DNA of 64,000 nucleotides from Bradyrhizobium tropiciagri (GTDB lineage: Bacteria; Pseudomonadota; Alphaproteobacteria; Rhizobiales; Xanthobacteraceae). A program made the position numbers and the translations under genes. Of the stretch, positions 8,006 to 16,243 are shown one piece after another. The notes under the pieces are model-generated. The model had not been told where the DNA came from, did no database searches, and saw only the letters and a program-made list of their open reading frames with translations. The stretch is taken from positions 1 to 64,000 of the forward strand of contig NZ_LFLZ01000035.1 in NCBI RefSeq assembly GCF_001189845.1, given 5' to 3'. Each line of letters starts with the position of its first letter. Within the stretch, counting starts at the first letter, position 1.

Positions 8006-9301
8006 ATGCCCGTTCGCCTGGACCGACAGAGCGCCGATTTCGACCAGCGTTTCCGCGACTTCCTGGCGGCCAAGCGCGAGGTATCGGCGGACGTCGAGCG
8101 CGCCACCCGCGCCATTGTCGACGACGTGGCGGCCCGCGGCGATGCGGCGCTGCTCGAGGCGACCAAGAAGTTCGACCGGCTCGATATCGACGCTGCCGGC
8201 CTGCGCATCACCACAGCCGAGATCGACGCGGCGGTCGCGGCCTGCGACCCCAAGACCGTCGAGGCGCTGAAATTCGCGCGCGACCGGATCGAGACCTTCC
8301 ATCGCCGCCAGCTGCCCAAGGACGAGCGCTTCACCGATGCCCAAGGCGTCGAGCTCGGCTGGCGCTGGAGTGCGGTCGATGCGGTCGGGCTCTATGTGCC
8401 CGGCGGCACCGCGGCCTATCCGTCCTCGGTGCTGATGAATGCCGTGCCGGCCAAGGTCGCCGGTGTGCCGCGGGTCGTCATGGTGGTGCCGGCCCCGGAC
8501 GGCAAGCTCAACCCGCTGGTGCTCGCGGCCGCCCATCTCGGCGGTGTCTCGGAAATCTACCGCGTCGGCGGCGCCCAGGCGGTGGCGGCGCTGGCCTATG
8601 GCACCGCGACGATCGCGCCGGTCGCCAAGATCGTCGGGCCGGGCAATGCCTATGTCGCCGCGGCCAAGCGGCTGGTGTTCGGCAAGGTCGGCATCGACAT
8701 GATCGCCGGCCCCTCCGAGGTGCTCGTTATCGCCGACGACACCGGCAATGCCGACTGGATCGCGGCCGACCTCCTGGCGCAGGCCGAGCACGACGTCAGC
8801 GCGCAATCGATCCTGATCACCGATAGCGCGCGGCTCGCCGCCGATGTCGAACGCGCGGTCGAGGCGCAGCTTGCGACGCTGCCGCGTGCGGCGATTGCGC
8901 GCGCCTCGTGGGACGATTTCGGCGCCATCATCCAGGTGGCGAAGCTCGACGACGCGATCGAGCTCGCCAATGCGATCGCGGCCGAGCATCTGGAGATCAT
9001 GACCGCGGACGCCGAGGGCCTGTCGAACAAGGTCCGCAACGCCGGCGCGATCTTCCTCGGGGCCCATACCCCGGAGGCGATCGGCGACTATGTCGGCGGC
9101 TCCAACCACGTGCTGCCCACCGCGCGCTCGGCCCGGTTCTCCTCGGGCCTCGGGGTGCTTGACTTCATGAAGCGAACCTCGATCCTGAGGTGCGGGCCGG
9201 ATCAACTTCGTGCGCTCGGACCCGCCGCGATGACGCTCGGTCAGGCCGAGGGTCTCGATGCCCATTCACGTTCCGTCGGATTGCGCCTCAACCTCTCATG
9301 A
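8006..9301 (+). CDS. hisD: Histidinol dehydrogenase
   Basis: 431 residues, normal for the family. It catalyses the last two steps of histidine synthesis (L-histidinol to L-histidine, NAD+ and Zn2+ dependent, EC 1.1.1.23) in the cytosol. Visible family motifs are 'GLYVPGGTAAYPSSVLMNA', 'GGAQAVAALAYGT', 'VGPGNAYVAAAKRLVFG', 'IAGPSEVLV', the catalytic/Zn region 'LLAQAEHD', 'AAEHLEI' and 'GSNHVLPT'. Its stop codon overlaps the ATG of the next gene (ATGA), pointing to translational coupling. Confidence 0.97.
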   Translation: MPVRLDRQSADFDQRFRDFLAAKREVSADVERATRAIVDDVAARGDAALLEATKKFDRLDIDAAGLRITTAEIDAAVAACDPKTVEALKFARDRIETFHRRQLPKDERFTDAQGVELGWRWSAVDAVGLYVPGGTAAYPSSVLMNAVPAKVAGVPRVVMVVPAPDGKLNPLVLAAAHLGGVSEIYRVGGAQAVAALAYGTATIAPVAKIVGPGNAYVAAAKRLVFGKVGIDMIAGPSEVLVIADDTGNADWIAADLLAQAEHDVSAQSILITDSARLAADVERAVEAQLATLPRAAIARASWDDFGAIIQVAKLDDAIELANAIAAEHLEIMTADAEGLSNKVRNAGAIFLGAHTPEAIGDYVGGSNHVLPTARSARFSSGLGVLDFMKRTSILRCGPDQLRALGPAAMTLGQAEGLDAHSRSVGLRLNLS

Positions 9302-9801
9302 ACAAGCCACCAGACGACGAGGATTCCAACAATCGCATCGTCGCGGTGACGCTCGACGAGGAATCGATCGGCCGTTCCGGGCCCGACATCGAGCATGAGC
9401 GGGCGATCGCCATCTACGACCTGGTCGAGCAGAACCTTTTCGCGCCCGAGGGCGCCGAGACCGGGCCCTACACCCTGCATATCGCGATCACCGGCAACCG
9501 CCTGATGTTCGATATCCGCAAGGAGGACGGCGCGCCGGTGGTGGCGCATCTGCTGTCGCTGACCCCGTTCCGCCGCGTCGTGAAGGACTACTTCATGATC
9601 TGCGACAGCTACTATCAGGCGATCCGTACCGCGACGCCGGACAAGATCGAGGCGATCGACATGGGCCGCCGCGGCATCCATGACGAAGGCTCGCGCACGC
9701 TGCAGGAGCGGCTCAAGGGCAAGGTGCGCGTCGACTTCGAGACCGCGCGGCGGCTGTTCACGCTGATCACCGTCCTTCATTGGAAAGGCGAGGGCGCATG
9801 A
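9298..9801 (+). CDS. UPF0262 family protein
   Basis: 167 residues. The start overlaps the hisD stop as ATGA. Sequence features match the UPF0262 family, which I recall next to hisD in alphaproteobacteria: 'RIVAVTLDEESI', 'EHERAIAIYDLVEQNLF', 'SLTPFRRVVKDYFMICDSYYQAI', 'IEAIDMGRRGIHDEGS' and 'DFETARRLFTLI'. No enzymatic function is established. The tight coupling suggests co-expression with hisD. Confidence 0.92.
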   Translation: MNKPPDDEDSNNRIVAVTLDEESIGRSGPDIEHERAIAIYDLVEQNLFAPEGAETGPYTLHIAITGNRLMFDIRKEDGAPVVAHLLSLTPFRRVVKDYFMICDSYYQAIRTATPDKIEAIDMGRRGIHDEGSRTLQERLKGKVRVDFETARRLFTLITVLHWKGEGA

Positions 9802-9855
9802 TCAGTGAAGCGTTTACTGACGGGGGCGTGCCCCGGTCGAAAAAAGCCTGATCGC

Positions 9856-10317
9856 ATGGCAGCGCCAAGCGCGCGCACCCCGCAGGCCGTGCTGTTCGCA
9901 TGCGCCCACAATGCCGTGCGCTCGCCGATGGCCGAAAGCCTGCTGCAGCACATGTTTCCGCAAGGCCTCTATGTTCGCTCCGCCGGCGTCAGGAAGGGCG
10001 AGCTCGATCCGTTCGCGGTCTCAGTCATGGCCGAGTTCGGCCAGGACATTTCCGGCCACAAGCCGCAAACCTTCGAGGAACTCGAGGACTGGGAGGGGCT
10101 GAACTTCGACCTCATCATCACGCTGTCGCCCGAGGCGCACCACAAGGCGCTGGACCTGACCCGGACGCTCGCCGCCGATGTCGAATACTGGCCGACGCAC
10201 GACCCGACCGGCACCAGCGGCAATCGCGAGCAGAAGCTCGCCGCCTATCGCGAGGTCTGCGACGGCCTCCTGATGCGGATCCGCCGCCGCTTTGCCAAGG
10301 CCGCGGCGAACCTGTGA
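9856..10317 (+). CDS. Low-molecular-weight protein tyrosine phosphatase / arsenate reductase-fold protein
   Basis: 153 residues from the ATG at 9856 (a GTG at 9805 would add 17). The P-loop is C-A-H-N-A-V-R-S (CX5R-S) near residue 15, typical of the low-Mr phosphatase/thioredoxin-type ArsC fold, and 'HDPTG' later could carry the general-acid Asp. The substrate cannot be told from sequence; there is no ars gene nearby. It sits in the hisD-maf neighbourhood, which suggests a housekeeping role. Confidence 0.85.
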   Translation: MAAPSARTPQAVLFACAHNAVRSPMAESLLQHMFPQGLYVRSAGVRKGELDPFAVSVMAEFGQDISGHKPQTFEELEDWEGLNFDLIITLSPEAHHKALDLTRTLAADVEYWPTHDPTGTSGNREQKLAAYREVCDGLLMRIRRRFAKAAANL

Positions 10318-10515
10318 AGAGCCTTGAGGTGAAGGAACGCGCGTGTTCCGATTCGCGGAATCGCCCCTTGTCGCCAGACTGACAAACAGCTGTGCTTATG
10401 GGGCCTTGTCTCCAAGCGGGAGCGCGATTCGCGGCCGGTTCCAAGGTTGTGCATCCATGCCCCATCCGATAGGTTCCGCCCGCGTCCGTCCCCCCGATTC
10501 AGCCCAAAAGCCCGC

Positions 10516-11145
10516 ATGCTAGGCCGTCCCAAATTCGTTCTTGCTTCCGGTTCGCCGCGGCGGCTGGCCCTGCTCAACCAGGCCGGCATCGAGCCCGACG
10601 CGCTGCGCCCGGCCGATGTCGACGAGACCCCGCGGCGGGGCGAGTTGCCGCGCGCCTGCGCCAATCGCCTGGCGCGCGCGAAGGCGGACGCTGCGCTGAA
10701 GTCGGTGCAGCTCGACGACGATCTGCGCGGCTCCTTCATCATTTCCGCCGACACCGTGGTCGCGGTCGGCCGCCGCATCCTGCCCAAGGCCAATCTGGTC
10801 GACGAGGCCGCGCAATGCCTGCGGCTGCTGTCGGGCCGCAACCACCGCGTCTACACCGCGATCTGCGTGGTGACGCCGCGCGAGGCGTTCCGCCAGCGCC
10901 TGGTCGAGACCCGCGTGCGCTTCAAGCGGCTCAGCGAGGACGACATCCAGGCCTATATCGGCTCCGGCGAATGGCGCGGCAAAGCCGGCGGCTACGCCGT
11001 GCAGGGCATCGCCGGATCCTTCGTGGTCAAGATGGTCGGCTCCTATACCAACGTTGTCGGCCTGCCGCTCTACGAGACCGTGACCCTGCTCGGCGGCGAA
11101 GGCTTTCCGATCCGCCATGGCTGGCTCAACGCCGTCGCGGTGTGA
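10516..11145 (+). CDS. maf: Maf-family nucleoside-triphosphate pyrophosphatase
   Basis: 209 residues. The N-terminal signature 'FVLASGSPRRLALLNQAG' is the Maf nucleotide-binding motif. 'SADTVVAVGRRILPK' (catalytic Asp), 'LRLLSGRNHRVYTA' and 'GKAGGYAVQGIAGSFV' complete the family pattern. Maf proteins hydrolyse non-canonical or excess nucleotides and are linked to septum inhibition. The 198 bp upstream hold no infA-like gene. yacG follows 64 bp downstream. Confidence 0.95.
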   Translation: MLGRPKFVLASGSPRRLALLNQAGIEPDALRPADVDETPRRGELPRACANRLARAKADAALKSVQLDDDLRGSFIISADTVVAVGRRILPKANLVDEAAQCLRLLSGRNHRVYTAICVVTPREAFRQRLVETRVRFKRLSEDDIQAYIGSGEWRGKAGGYAVQGIAGSFVVKMVGSYTNVVGLPLYETVTLLGGEGFPIRHGWLNAVAV

Positions 11146-11209
11146 CGCCCGAGGAACCTCGCACCCTCAACGCCCTTGCATCTCGATTGATGTAAGCTAC
11201 GTCCGAGCC

Positions 11210-11392
11210 ATGACCGACCAGCCCCGAACGCCCCCGGCCACCCCGCGCGCCTGCCCGATCTGCGGCAAGCCGGTCGAGCAGGCCTTCCGCCCGTTCTGTT
11301 CGCCGCGCTGCCGCGACGTCGACCTCAACCGCTGGCTGACCGGCCGCTATGTCGTTCCCGGCCGCGAGGATGACGAGGAGGACCCGGAATAG
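11210..11392 (+). CDS. yacG: DNA gyrase inhibitor / zinc protein YacG
   Basis: 60 residues with a single zinc finger: CPIC ... CSPRC, the C-x2-C-x15-C-x3-C spacing of YacG, followed by 'DVDLNRWLTGRYVVPG' and an acidic tail. The family binds GyrB and inhibits gyrase. It is located between maf and tRNA-Phe. Confidence 0.93.
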   Translation: MTDQPRTPPATPRACPICGKPVEQAFRPFCSPRCRDVDLNRWLTGRYVVPGREDDEEDPE

Positions 11393-11532
11393 CCAATATT
11401 TCCCAACAAGTTGGGGAAATACCGGTAGGCGGGCCTGCGACGCCGAAGCCTTTGGCGAAGGCGGGTGGACACAGCGCTCCGACCTCTCTATAAACCGCCC
11501 GCTCGCTTCGGCCTTTTCGGTCCTGCGGGTAT

Positions 11533-11608
11533 GCCCAGGTAGCTCAGTTGGTAGAGCATGCGACTGAAAATCGCAGTGTCGGTGGTTCGATCCCGCCCCT
11601 GGGCACCA
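11533..11608 (+). tRNA. tRNA-Phe (anticodon GAA)
   Basis: Cloverleaf: acceptor GCCCAGG/CCTGGGC, D arm AGCTCAGTTGGTAGAGC, anticodon arm GCGAC-TGAAAAT-CGC region with anticodon GAA, T arm GGTTCGATCC, and encoded CCA. Its 3' end serves as the left attachment site of a genomic island (see 11597-11649 and 41437-41488). Confidence 0.96.
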
Positions 11609-11649
11609 AAACTGCGCTTTTCTACGCTGGAGCACGATTTTGTACGATT
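11597..11649 (+). other. attL: left attachment site of tRNA-Phe island
   Basis: CCCTGGGCACCAAAACT (11597-11613, tRNA end plus flank), one mismatch and CGCTTTT recur at 41437-41460. Just after the tRNA, CGCTTTT (11615) and CGATTTT (11635) are spaced exactly 20 bp. The same 20-bp pair is present at the distal copy and once more at 11891/11911, as expected for integrase-recognised sequence. Confidence 0.75.
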
Positions 11650-11990
11650 GGGTTCGCTAGATAATCGGCCCGAAAGGCGCCCGCGGATTTCTCCCTGAGG
11701 CTCGCCAAGTTCACTGCGTTCAAATCCAGCTCAGGACTTGGACTTGCTCGGTAGTTTTCGAAGCGTGGTTGGATCGCGCATGGCGGATTATCAACGCTGC
11801 GCTTGGCGAAGTGCTTGCGCTTCGGCAGGAAAACATGTGCTTCGAAAATAGTGGTTTTCCCGTTGTAGCGGACCCCACTACCATGCGGCACGATTTTGCC
11901 CTCCAAACTACGATTTTCTACGATGTTGCACTCTCGGTGGTAGCTGGTTGTGCGCGAACCTCCGGTGCAGATCTGGATTTGTCAGCTCTT
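11650..11990. other. Island left flank without a supported gene; extra att-like pair at 11891/11911
   Basis: No open frame here resembles a known protein, and no integrase gene follows the tRNA. At 11888-11924 the sequence again has two CGATTTT elements 20 bp apart (11891 and 11911), the second inside ACTACGATTTTCTACGAT, like those at both island ends. This could be an arm-type integrase site or the scar of another insertion. Confidence 0.5.
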
Positions 11991-13019
11991 CTACCGCAGC
12001 CGGTCAGCAACCCGGCGGGCGATCTCGGCCGGCGCCTCATCGGGCATCGGGAAGACTGAACTCACGTTAATCTCGCCGAGCACATAACTGTCGCTTCCGT
12101 CGGCGCCAGGTGAGCCGAGCATGAAATCCGCATCCCAGATCATCGGAAGATCGCCCCTCGGGATATCGAGCAAGGACATAAGCTGCGGCGTCCACTCGTC
12201 TTCCATCAACCGGCGCAGGCGCTGGAAGCGCGGATCGGACTTGGAGGTGTAGAGCCGCGGACCGGCTTCGGCGCACGCGGCCGGTGCCTCGACCAGGGCC
12301 TTGACTTTGTGGTGGCCGAAGCCGGCGCAGCGATCGCCCGCCATATAGCAGCGCACCACACCTTCGCTCAGGCGCGCCTGGAACGGCTGATCGATCACGC
12401 TGCCATCTTCGAAATACTCGATGCACCGGTCGAGAAAATCGTCAAGTGCCACGTCCTCCGATGCGTCCTTCGTGGCGTCCAGCACGCGTACGATCGATCG
12501 GGTGCCTTGATTGGTCAGCAGCTCGACTTTCCAAACGCCTTGACCGCCATTGCCGCGGTTACGCTTGATGACGCGTGGCCCGGCGGCGAGCCGTGACGGC
12601 AATTCCGCGCGCATCGCCGCGGCCGTTTGATAAAGGGCCGTGCCGCAGCCCCAGCTCATCGTGCGAGTACGATGGAGCACCTCCTTGGTGCCCATTTTGA
12701 GGATCACATCGGGATGGGCGCTCACCCACACGCCGCACGCCGCGACCTCGCGCAGCAGCGCGTCAAGATTGGCGCGGTTGCGCCCCTCGTGAATCGGATT
12801 GACCCAGACGAGCACTCCATCGAACGTGGCGAGCTGTGCGCTCACGGCGTCGCGGACGTCGTCCTCATAGACGACCGGTTCGGCATCGACGCCGATATCG
12901 GCGAGCGCTGCGAACACGTCCTTGAACCGGCTGGTCTCTGGCGCAGCATTGCGGCGCGCTTCTTCATCGCCCCGCCAGAGGATAGCGACGCGGCCGAGGC
13001 GATCTGTGGGCTTAGACAT
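11991..13019 (-). CDS. Cj0069-family ATP-grasp-like protein
   Basis: 342 residues from the ATG at 13019, which has GGAG upstream; an ATG at 13040 would add seven. Motifs fit an ATP-grasp fold: 'VIKRNRGNGGQGVWKVEL' near 150 (nucleotide-binding lysine and Gly-rich loop), 'YMAGDRCAGFGHHKV', and 'DADFMLG...YVLGEINVSSVFPMPDE' near the end (Mg2+-binding acidic residues). I recognise it as the family called Cj0069. Substrate unknown. First gene on the island after attL. Confidence 0.75.
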   Translation of the reverse strand: MSKPTDRLGRVAILWRGDEEARRNAAPETSRFKDVFAALADIGVDAEPVVYEDDVRDAVSAQLATFDGVLVWVNPIHEGRNRANLDALLREVAACGVWVSAHPDVILKMGTKEVLHRTRTMSWGCGTALYQTAAAMRAELPSRLAAGPRVIKRNRGNGGQGVWKVELLTNQGTRSIVRVLDATKDASEDVALDDFLDRCIEYFEDGSVIDQPFQARLSEGVVRCYMAGDRCAGFGHHKVKALVEAPAACAEAGPRLYTSKSDPRFQRLRRLMEDEWTPQLMSLLDIPRGDLPMIWDADFMLGSPGADGSDSYVLGEINVSSVFPMPDEAPAEIARRVADRLR

Positions 13020-13098
13020 GGAAAATGGCTCCGAATTCATTGGTCGATGACTGCGTGTTCGTCATGTGTCCAGCAGGCCAGGGCGCTCCATCGGAACG

Positions 13099-13830
13099 CT
13101 AGACGATCAGCACCGTCCCCGAAGCCAGAAGCAGCACCAGTACGACCTTGCGGAATGCAGCCTCGTCGAGACGGCCGAACAACTTGAGACCAAGCCAGGT
13201 ACCGGCGAACAGGGCTGGCAGGCCGATCAGAAAAAGCTTGATCGTATCCACGCTGAGTGCGCCTTTGGCGCCGATCCACAATGCACTCACCACGAACGTC
13301 GCCACGGCGACCGGTTGAAACACCGCACGCTGCACATCCTTGGGCCACCCGCGCAGGCCGCACCAGATCGTGACCAGGATTCCGGCGAGCCCTGTAATGC
13401 CGCCCAACGCGCCGTTAAGGAATCCGACAATGGCATCGGATGCAGCGCCCGGTGATTTCAAGGGGATGATCGCGGGACGAAACAGTGCATAAAGGCTGTA
13501 GAGAACGAGAAGCACACCGGCGCCTGCGCGGACGTGGCCAGGATCGGCCCAGGTCAATATGGTTACACCAACCGGCACGCCGAGCGCCGCGCCAAGGACG
13601 AACGGCCAGAGCCGTCCCCAATCCAACGCGCCACGCAGTTTCCAAACGGAGTAACCTTGCACGATCAGCCCAAAGGCAATGATCAAGCTGGCGCTTTGCA
13701 GGGGAGTTAGGATGTAGAGCCAGATCGAGGCGGCGACCAGGCCGAAGGCAAAACCGGAGAGACCCGCGACGAGCGCACCGGCAAAGGTCGCAACAATGAA
13801 CAGCGGAAGCTCGAGAGATATCCCATCCAT
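13099..13830 (-). CDS. TauE/SafE-family membrane transporter
   Basis: 243 residues with seven to eight hydrophobic segments. Two halves each contain the family's Gly-rich turn ('GALVAGLSGFAFGLVAA' near 17 and 'GFLNGALGGITGLAG' near 137). TauE/SafE proteins are proposed exporters of sulfite or other sulfur/organic anions. Finding one upstream of a sox cluster suggests sulfite export, but that is inference. The ATG at 13830 is chosen because the preceding 18 residues are Cys-rich and unlike the family. Confidence 0.85.
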   Translation of the reverse strand: MDGISLELPLFIVATFAGALVAGLSGFAFGLVAASIWLYILTPLQSASLIIAFGLIVQGYSVWKLRGALDWGRLWPFVLGAALGVPVGVTILTWADPGHVRAGAGVLLVLYSLYALFRPAIIPLKSPGAASDAIVGFLNGALGGITGLAGILVTIWCGLRGWPKDVQRAVFQPVAVATFVVSALWIGAKGALSVDTIKLFLIGLPALFAGTWLGLKLFGRLDEAAFRKVVLVLLLASGTVLIV

Positions 13831-14151
13831 GTGTTCGCTCCAACAACAAAGCGAACAGCTCTTGCATGGGATGACCCATTTCACGGGGAGCTGCTACGTC
13901 CCCAAAAAGACACTAGCCCGAACGCCGAAAGAACTCAATTGGCGCGTCGACGCGCGCCGCCAATCATTCACCGTGATCTGGCCGAACTCGGAGAGATCCA
14001 ATCTAAGCACGGCTTGTCGACCGATGTAGCCGACCACTTAAGGCGCCCAAGAATGCATCGCGGCCTACCTTTGACAACGGAACTGCTCCAGCCGATGGGC
14101 GTTGCGATCAGACTGATAGTCAGTCACCTGTGAAACATCGGAGAAAAGATC
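13831..14151. other. Divergent intergenic region, no gene seen
   Basis: This 321-bp stretch separates the transporter (reverse) from the small PepSY-like gene (forward). It must hold both promoters, but I see no convincing box, repeat or RNA. The 35-bp motif found upstream of the other PepSY-like genes is absent here. Confidence 0.4.
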
Positions 14152-14385
14152 ATGCCGGCGCGAACTCTTTCTCAGGTTCTAGTCTGCTGTGTGGCATTCG
14201 CCTTCTTCACACCCGCTCATGCGCTCACCCAGGAGGAACTCACAGCCAGGCTGCAATCGGCCGGCTACACGAACATTCGTGACGTCAAATCGACGACCGA
14301 GGGTGTTGCGGTGAAAGCAACGAAGAACGGCAAGGATGTATCGCTCACTGTCGATAGCAGTGGCCAAGTCAAAGAGCGACAGTAA
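14152..14385 (+). CDS. Small exported PepSY-like protein
   Basis: 77 residues. A signal peptide ends near 'TPAHA' (residue about 24). The mature part 'LTQEELTARLQSAGYTNI...AVKATKNGKDVSLTVDSSGQVKER' has the alpha-beta layout of PepSY-like domains and parallels the two proteins at 22521 and 26987 ('VRQKLQSDGWSNVQIV ... AKVAVNSQTGRL'). Such periplasmic proteins often accompany envelope-stress systems. Function otherwise unknown. Confidence 0.7.
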   Translation: MPARTLSQVLVCCVAFAFFTPAHALTQEELTARLQSAGYTNIRDVKSTTEGVAVKATKNGKDVSLTVDSSGQVKERQ

Positions 14386-14473
14386 ATAGCCGTGCGAAGG
14401 CCCGATCACGTGGGTTCGTGTCGCAGGAACTTGCGTCGAACCCACGATCGCGCGGTATCGACGATGCGCCCGA

Positions 14474-14938
14474 TCAATGTGCAAATTGGCCGACCGGCTT
14501 CCCTCGCTTGACCATCTCTTTCGCGTAAGCGTACAGCGCATCATAGACGATCCATTCGGCGGCATTGAGCTCGTGGTCGTCCTTGTAGCCGAGATGGCGA
14601 AAACCCTCGGCGAGCGCCTGCAGGCCGGGTCCCTCAGCTTGATGGTAGAGCGTGTTGTCGGTGTCGGCGCCGTTCACGATGCGGCCGAGCAACATCAGGG
14701 CGGGATCGCCTGTAAGCTTGTACTTCTTCAGGATCGCCTCGAAAGAGCATTCCTTGCCGTGATGCCCCAGCTCGACGTCTTTGACATCGTACGGAATGGC
14801 ATTCTGGCTCTTGGCTTCGTCCATCACCCTGTCAGCCGGTACAAACAGAAACTCGGCGTCCTTATCGACAAACTTCTTGATCAACCACGGGCAGGCGACC
14901 CGATCGACTTTGACGTGCTCTCGTGTGATCCATTTCAT
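14474..14938 (-). CDS. ChrB C-terminal-domain protein (chromate-resistance type)
   Basis: 154 residues from the ATG at 14938, with AAGGAGAG as ribosome binding site. Recognisable signatures: 'WITREHVKVDRVACPWLIKKFVD' and 'FLFVPADRV' at the start, then 'GHHGKECSFEAIL' and 'DALMLLGRIVNGAD'-like segments. These match the C-terminal domain of ChrB, a chromate-responsive protein. The N-terminal regulatory domain is absent, as in stand-alone homologues. The chrA-like gene is 16 kb away at 30548, so the set is dispersed. Confidence 0.8.
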   Translation of the reverse strand: MKWITREHVKVDRVACPWLIKKFVDKDAEFLFVPADRVMDEAKSQNAIPYDVKDVELGHHGKECSFEAILKKYKLTGDPALMLLGRIVNGADTDNTLYHQAEGPGLQALAEGFRHLGYKDDHELNAAEWIVYDALYAYAKEMVKRGKPVGQFAH

Positions 14939-14969
14939 GTTGCTCTCCTTCAGCTTGGTTGTCTTGAAG

Positions 14970-16044
14970 TCACGCATTGCCCAGAACGAGGACGCCGCCG
15001 TGTGCGGGCGAAATCACGTAGAGCAGGTCAGGCGGAACCAGGACCGTGGTGTGGGCACCTGGACCCGTCACGGTACGATCGATCGTGCCGGATCGCGGAT
15101 CGATTGTTTCGACGACGCCGGGTTCGCCGATCGCAACATGAACAAGGCCGCTGGATGGGTTGAAGAACGTGACATCCGGTGACGGAGGGATCGGCCACAC
15201 GTTGGTGATGTTGCCTGACTCGCTGTCGATTTCGACGAGTGCGCCGTCGTCGCACGCTGCGTAGAGCCGGCCGCGCGAATGGTCGATGTCGAGTCCATGG
15301 GCGCCGCCCGAGGGGAGCCTCCACTCAGCAATCGGCTTTAGGCCGGGCAGGCTCGCCACCAGAACCATGGAAGGTTCGCGGATGCACAGGAATAGCCGGT
15401 CGGCAGTTGCATCCGCAACGCACCACCTCGGTCGGCCCTAGTGCATGCACACATCTTCTGGAGTCTTCTCAAGGACTTGGCTGAAGAACGCAGAGAAATG
15501 ACGACGTTTAGCTAAGCTGCGCTCGCGAACTTTGGTCATCGCCCCACATCCAAGTCCTTGATTAAGAGTCGGTTTTTCGATCGGAAAAGATGTGTGCATG
15601 CCCTAGCGGTCGGCCGGGTAGCTCGAGCTTGGCCACTCTGCCGTTCCTGAGATGGAAGCTTTGGAGTGTCGGCGTCTCAGTGTCGCTGCCAATGCAGGCC
15701 GCGATCCCGAGTGCCAAACGCTTCACGATGGCAGCGCCGTTTGGCCGGGGGCCAGTCTCAAAAACCGCTTCTGTCTTGAAGGACTCGGCACTCATCCAGG
15801 CGATGGATGCGGAGCCGCGGTTGGTGAGCAGCACCTCGCCGTCGTCAACCACGGCACCGGCCACACCGGGAAAGCCCGGTACCGTTGCGATGTGCCGCTG
15901 CGTGCCGTGATCGATGACTTCAACACTGTCCCGTTGCGTATGGGCAATGAAGACGCGTCGAGTCTTGGGATCGAAGGCGCCGTGATCGAAGGAGCTGCCT
16001 TCGGCGTTCGGAATTGTGATCGTCCCAACCGACTTCAGCGGCAT
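14970..16044 (-). pseudogene. YncE-like beta-propeller protein, split by a MITE
   Basis: The first part (16044 to about 15616) reads MPLKSVGTITIPNAEGSSFDHGAFD... up to 'LELPGRP'. The second part (15428 to 14970) continues 'RWCVADATADRLFLC...LPGLKPIAEWRLPSGGAHGLDID'. Repeats such as 'VFIAHTQRDSVEVID' and 'LYAACDDGALVEID' are typical of YncE/NHL-type propellers. Removing the 169-bp insert plus one 9-bp target copy gives 897 bp, an exact 298-residue frame. It lies downstream of soxB on the same strand. As it stands the first part ends in a stop inside the insert. Confidence 0.8.
15438..15606. mobile_element. 169-bp MITE with 20-bp terminal inverted repeats and 9-bp target duplication
   Basis: The left end CTAGTGCATGCACACATCTT and right end AAGATGTGTGCATGCCCTAG are complementary at 19 of 20 positions. 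CGGTCGGCC flanks it directly on both sides (15429-15437 and 15607-15615). An inner inverted pair CAAGGACTTGG/CCAAGTCCTTG (about 15470 and 15550) makes most of the element self-complementary. No transposase is encoded. A 9-bp duplication would fit mobilisation by an IS4/IS50-type transposase, but that assignment is a guess. Confidence 0.85.
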
Positions 16045-16243
16045 GGCAACCTCATGCCTTTGCGCTTTGCGATCGGAAGGAGTGCTATAACAACGCGTTC
16101 GGTCGGACCGTCCATGCGCAATCTCCTCGAAACAGCGAGCATTGCGCAGAGCTTGGACGTTTCCGTCTGATGGGGAGCCTGGCGTTTCCCCTTTGATCAG
16201 TTTAATCGCGCTGGATGCGCCGTGCAAGCGCAGCCGGCCTGGA

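Noticed and set aside
11622..11906. Reverse-strand frame of 94 codons next to attL, considered as an integrase or excisionase
   Set aside because: Its sequence has no recombinase or HTH features and it overlaps the att-like repeats.
14877..14884. TTGATCAA near 14877 as a FixK-type box
   Set aside because: The half-sites have no 4-bp spacer, and it lies inside the ChrB-like coding region.
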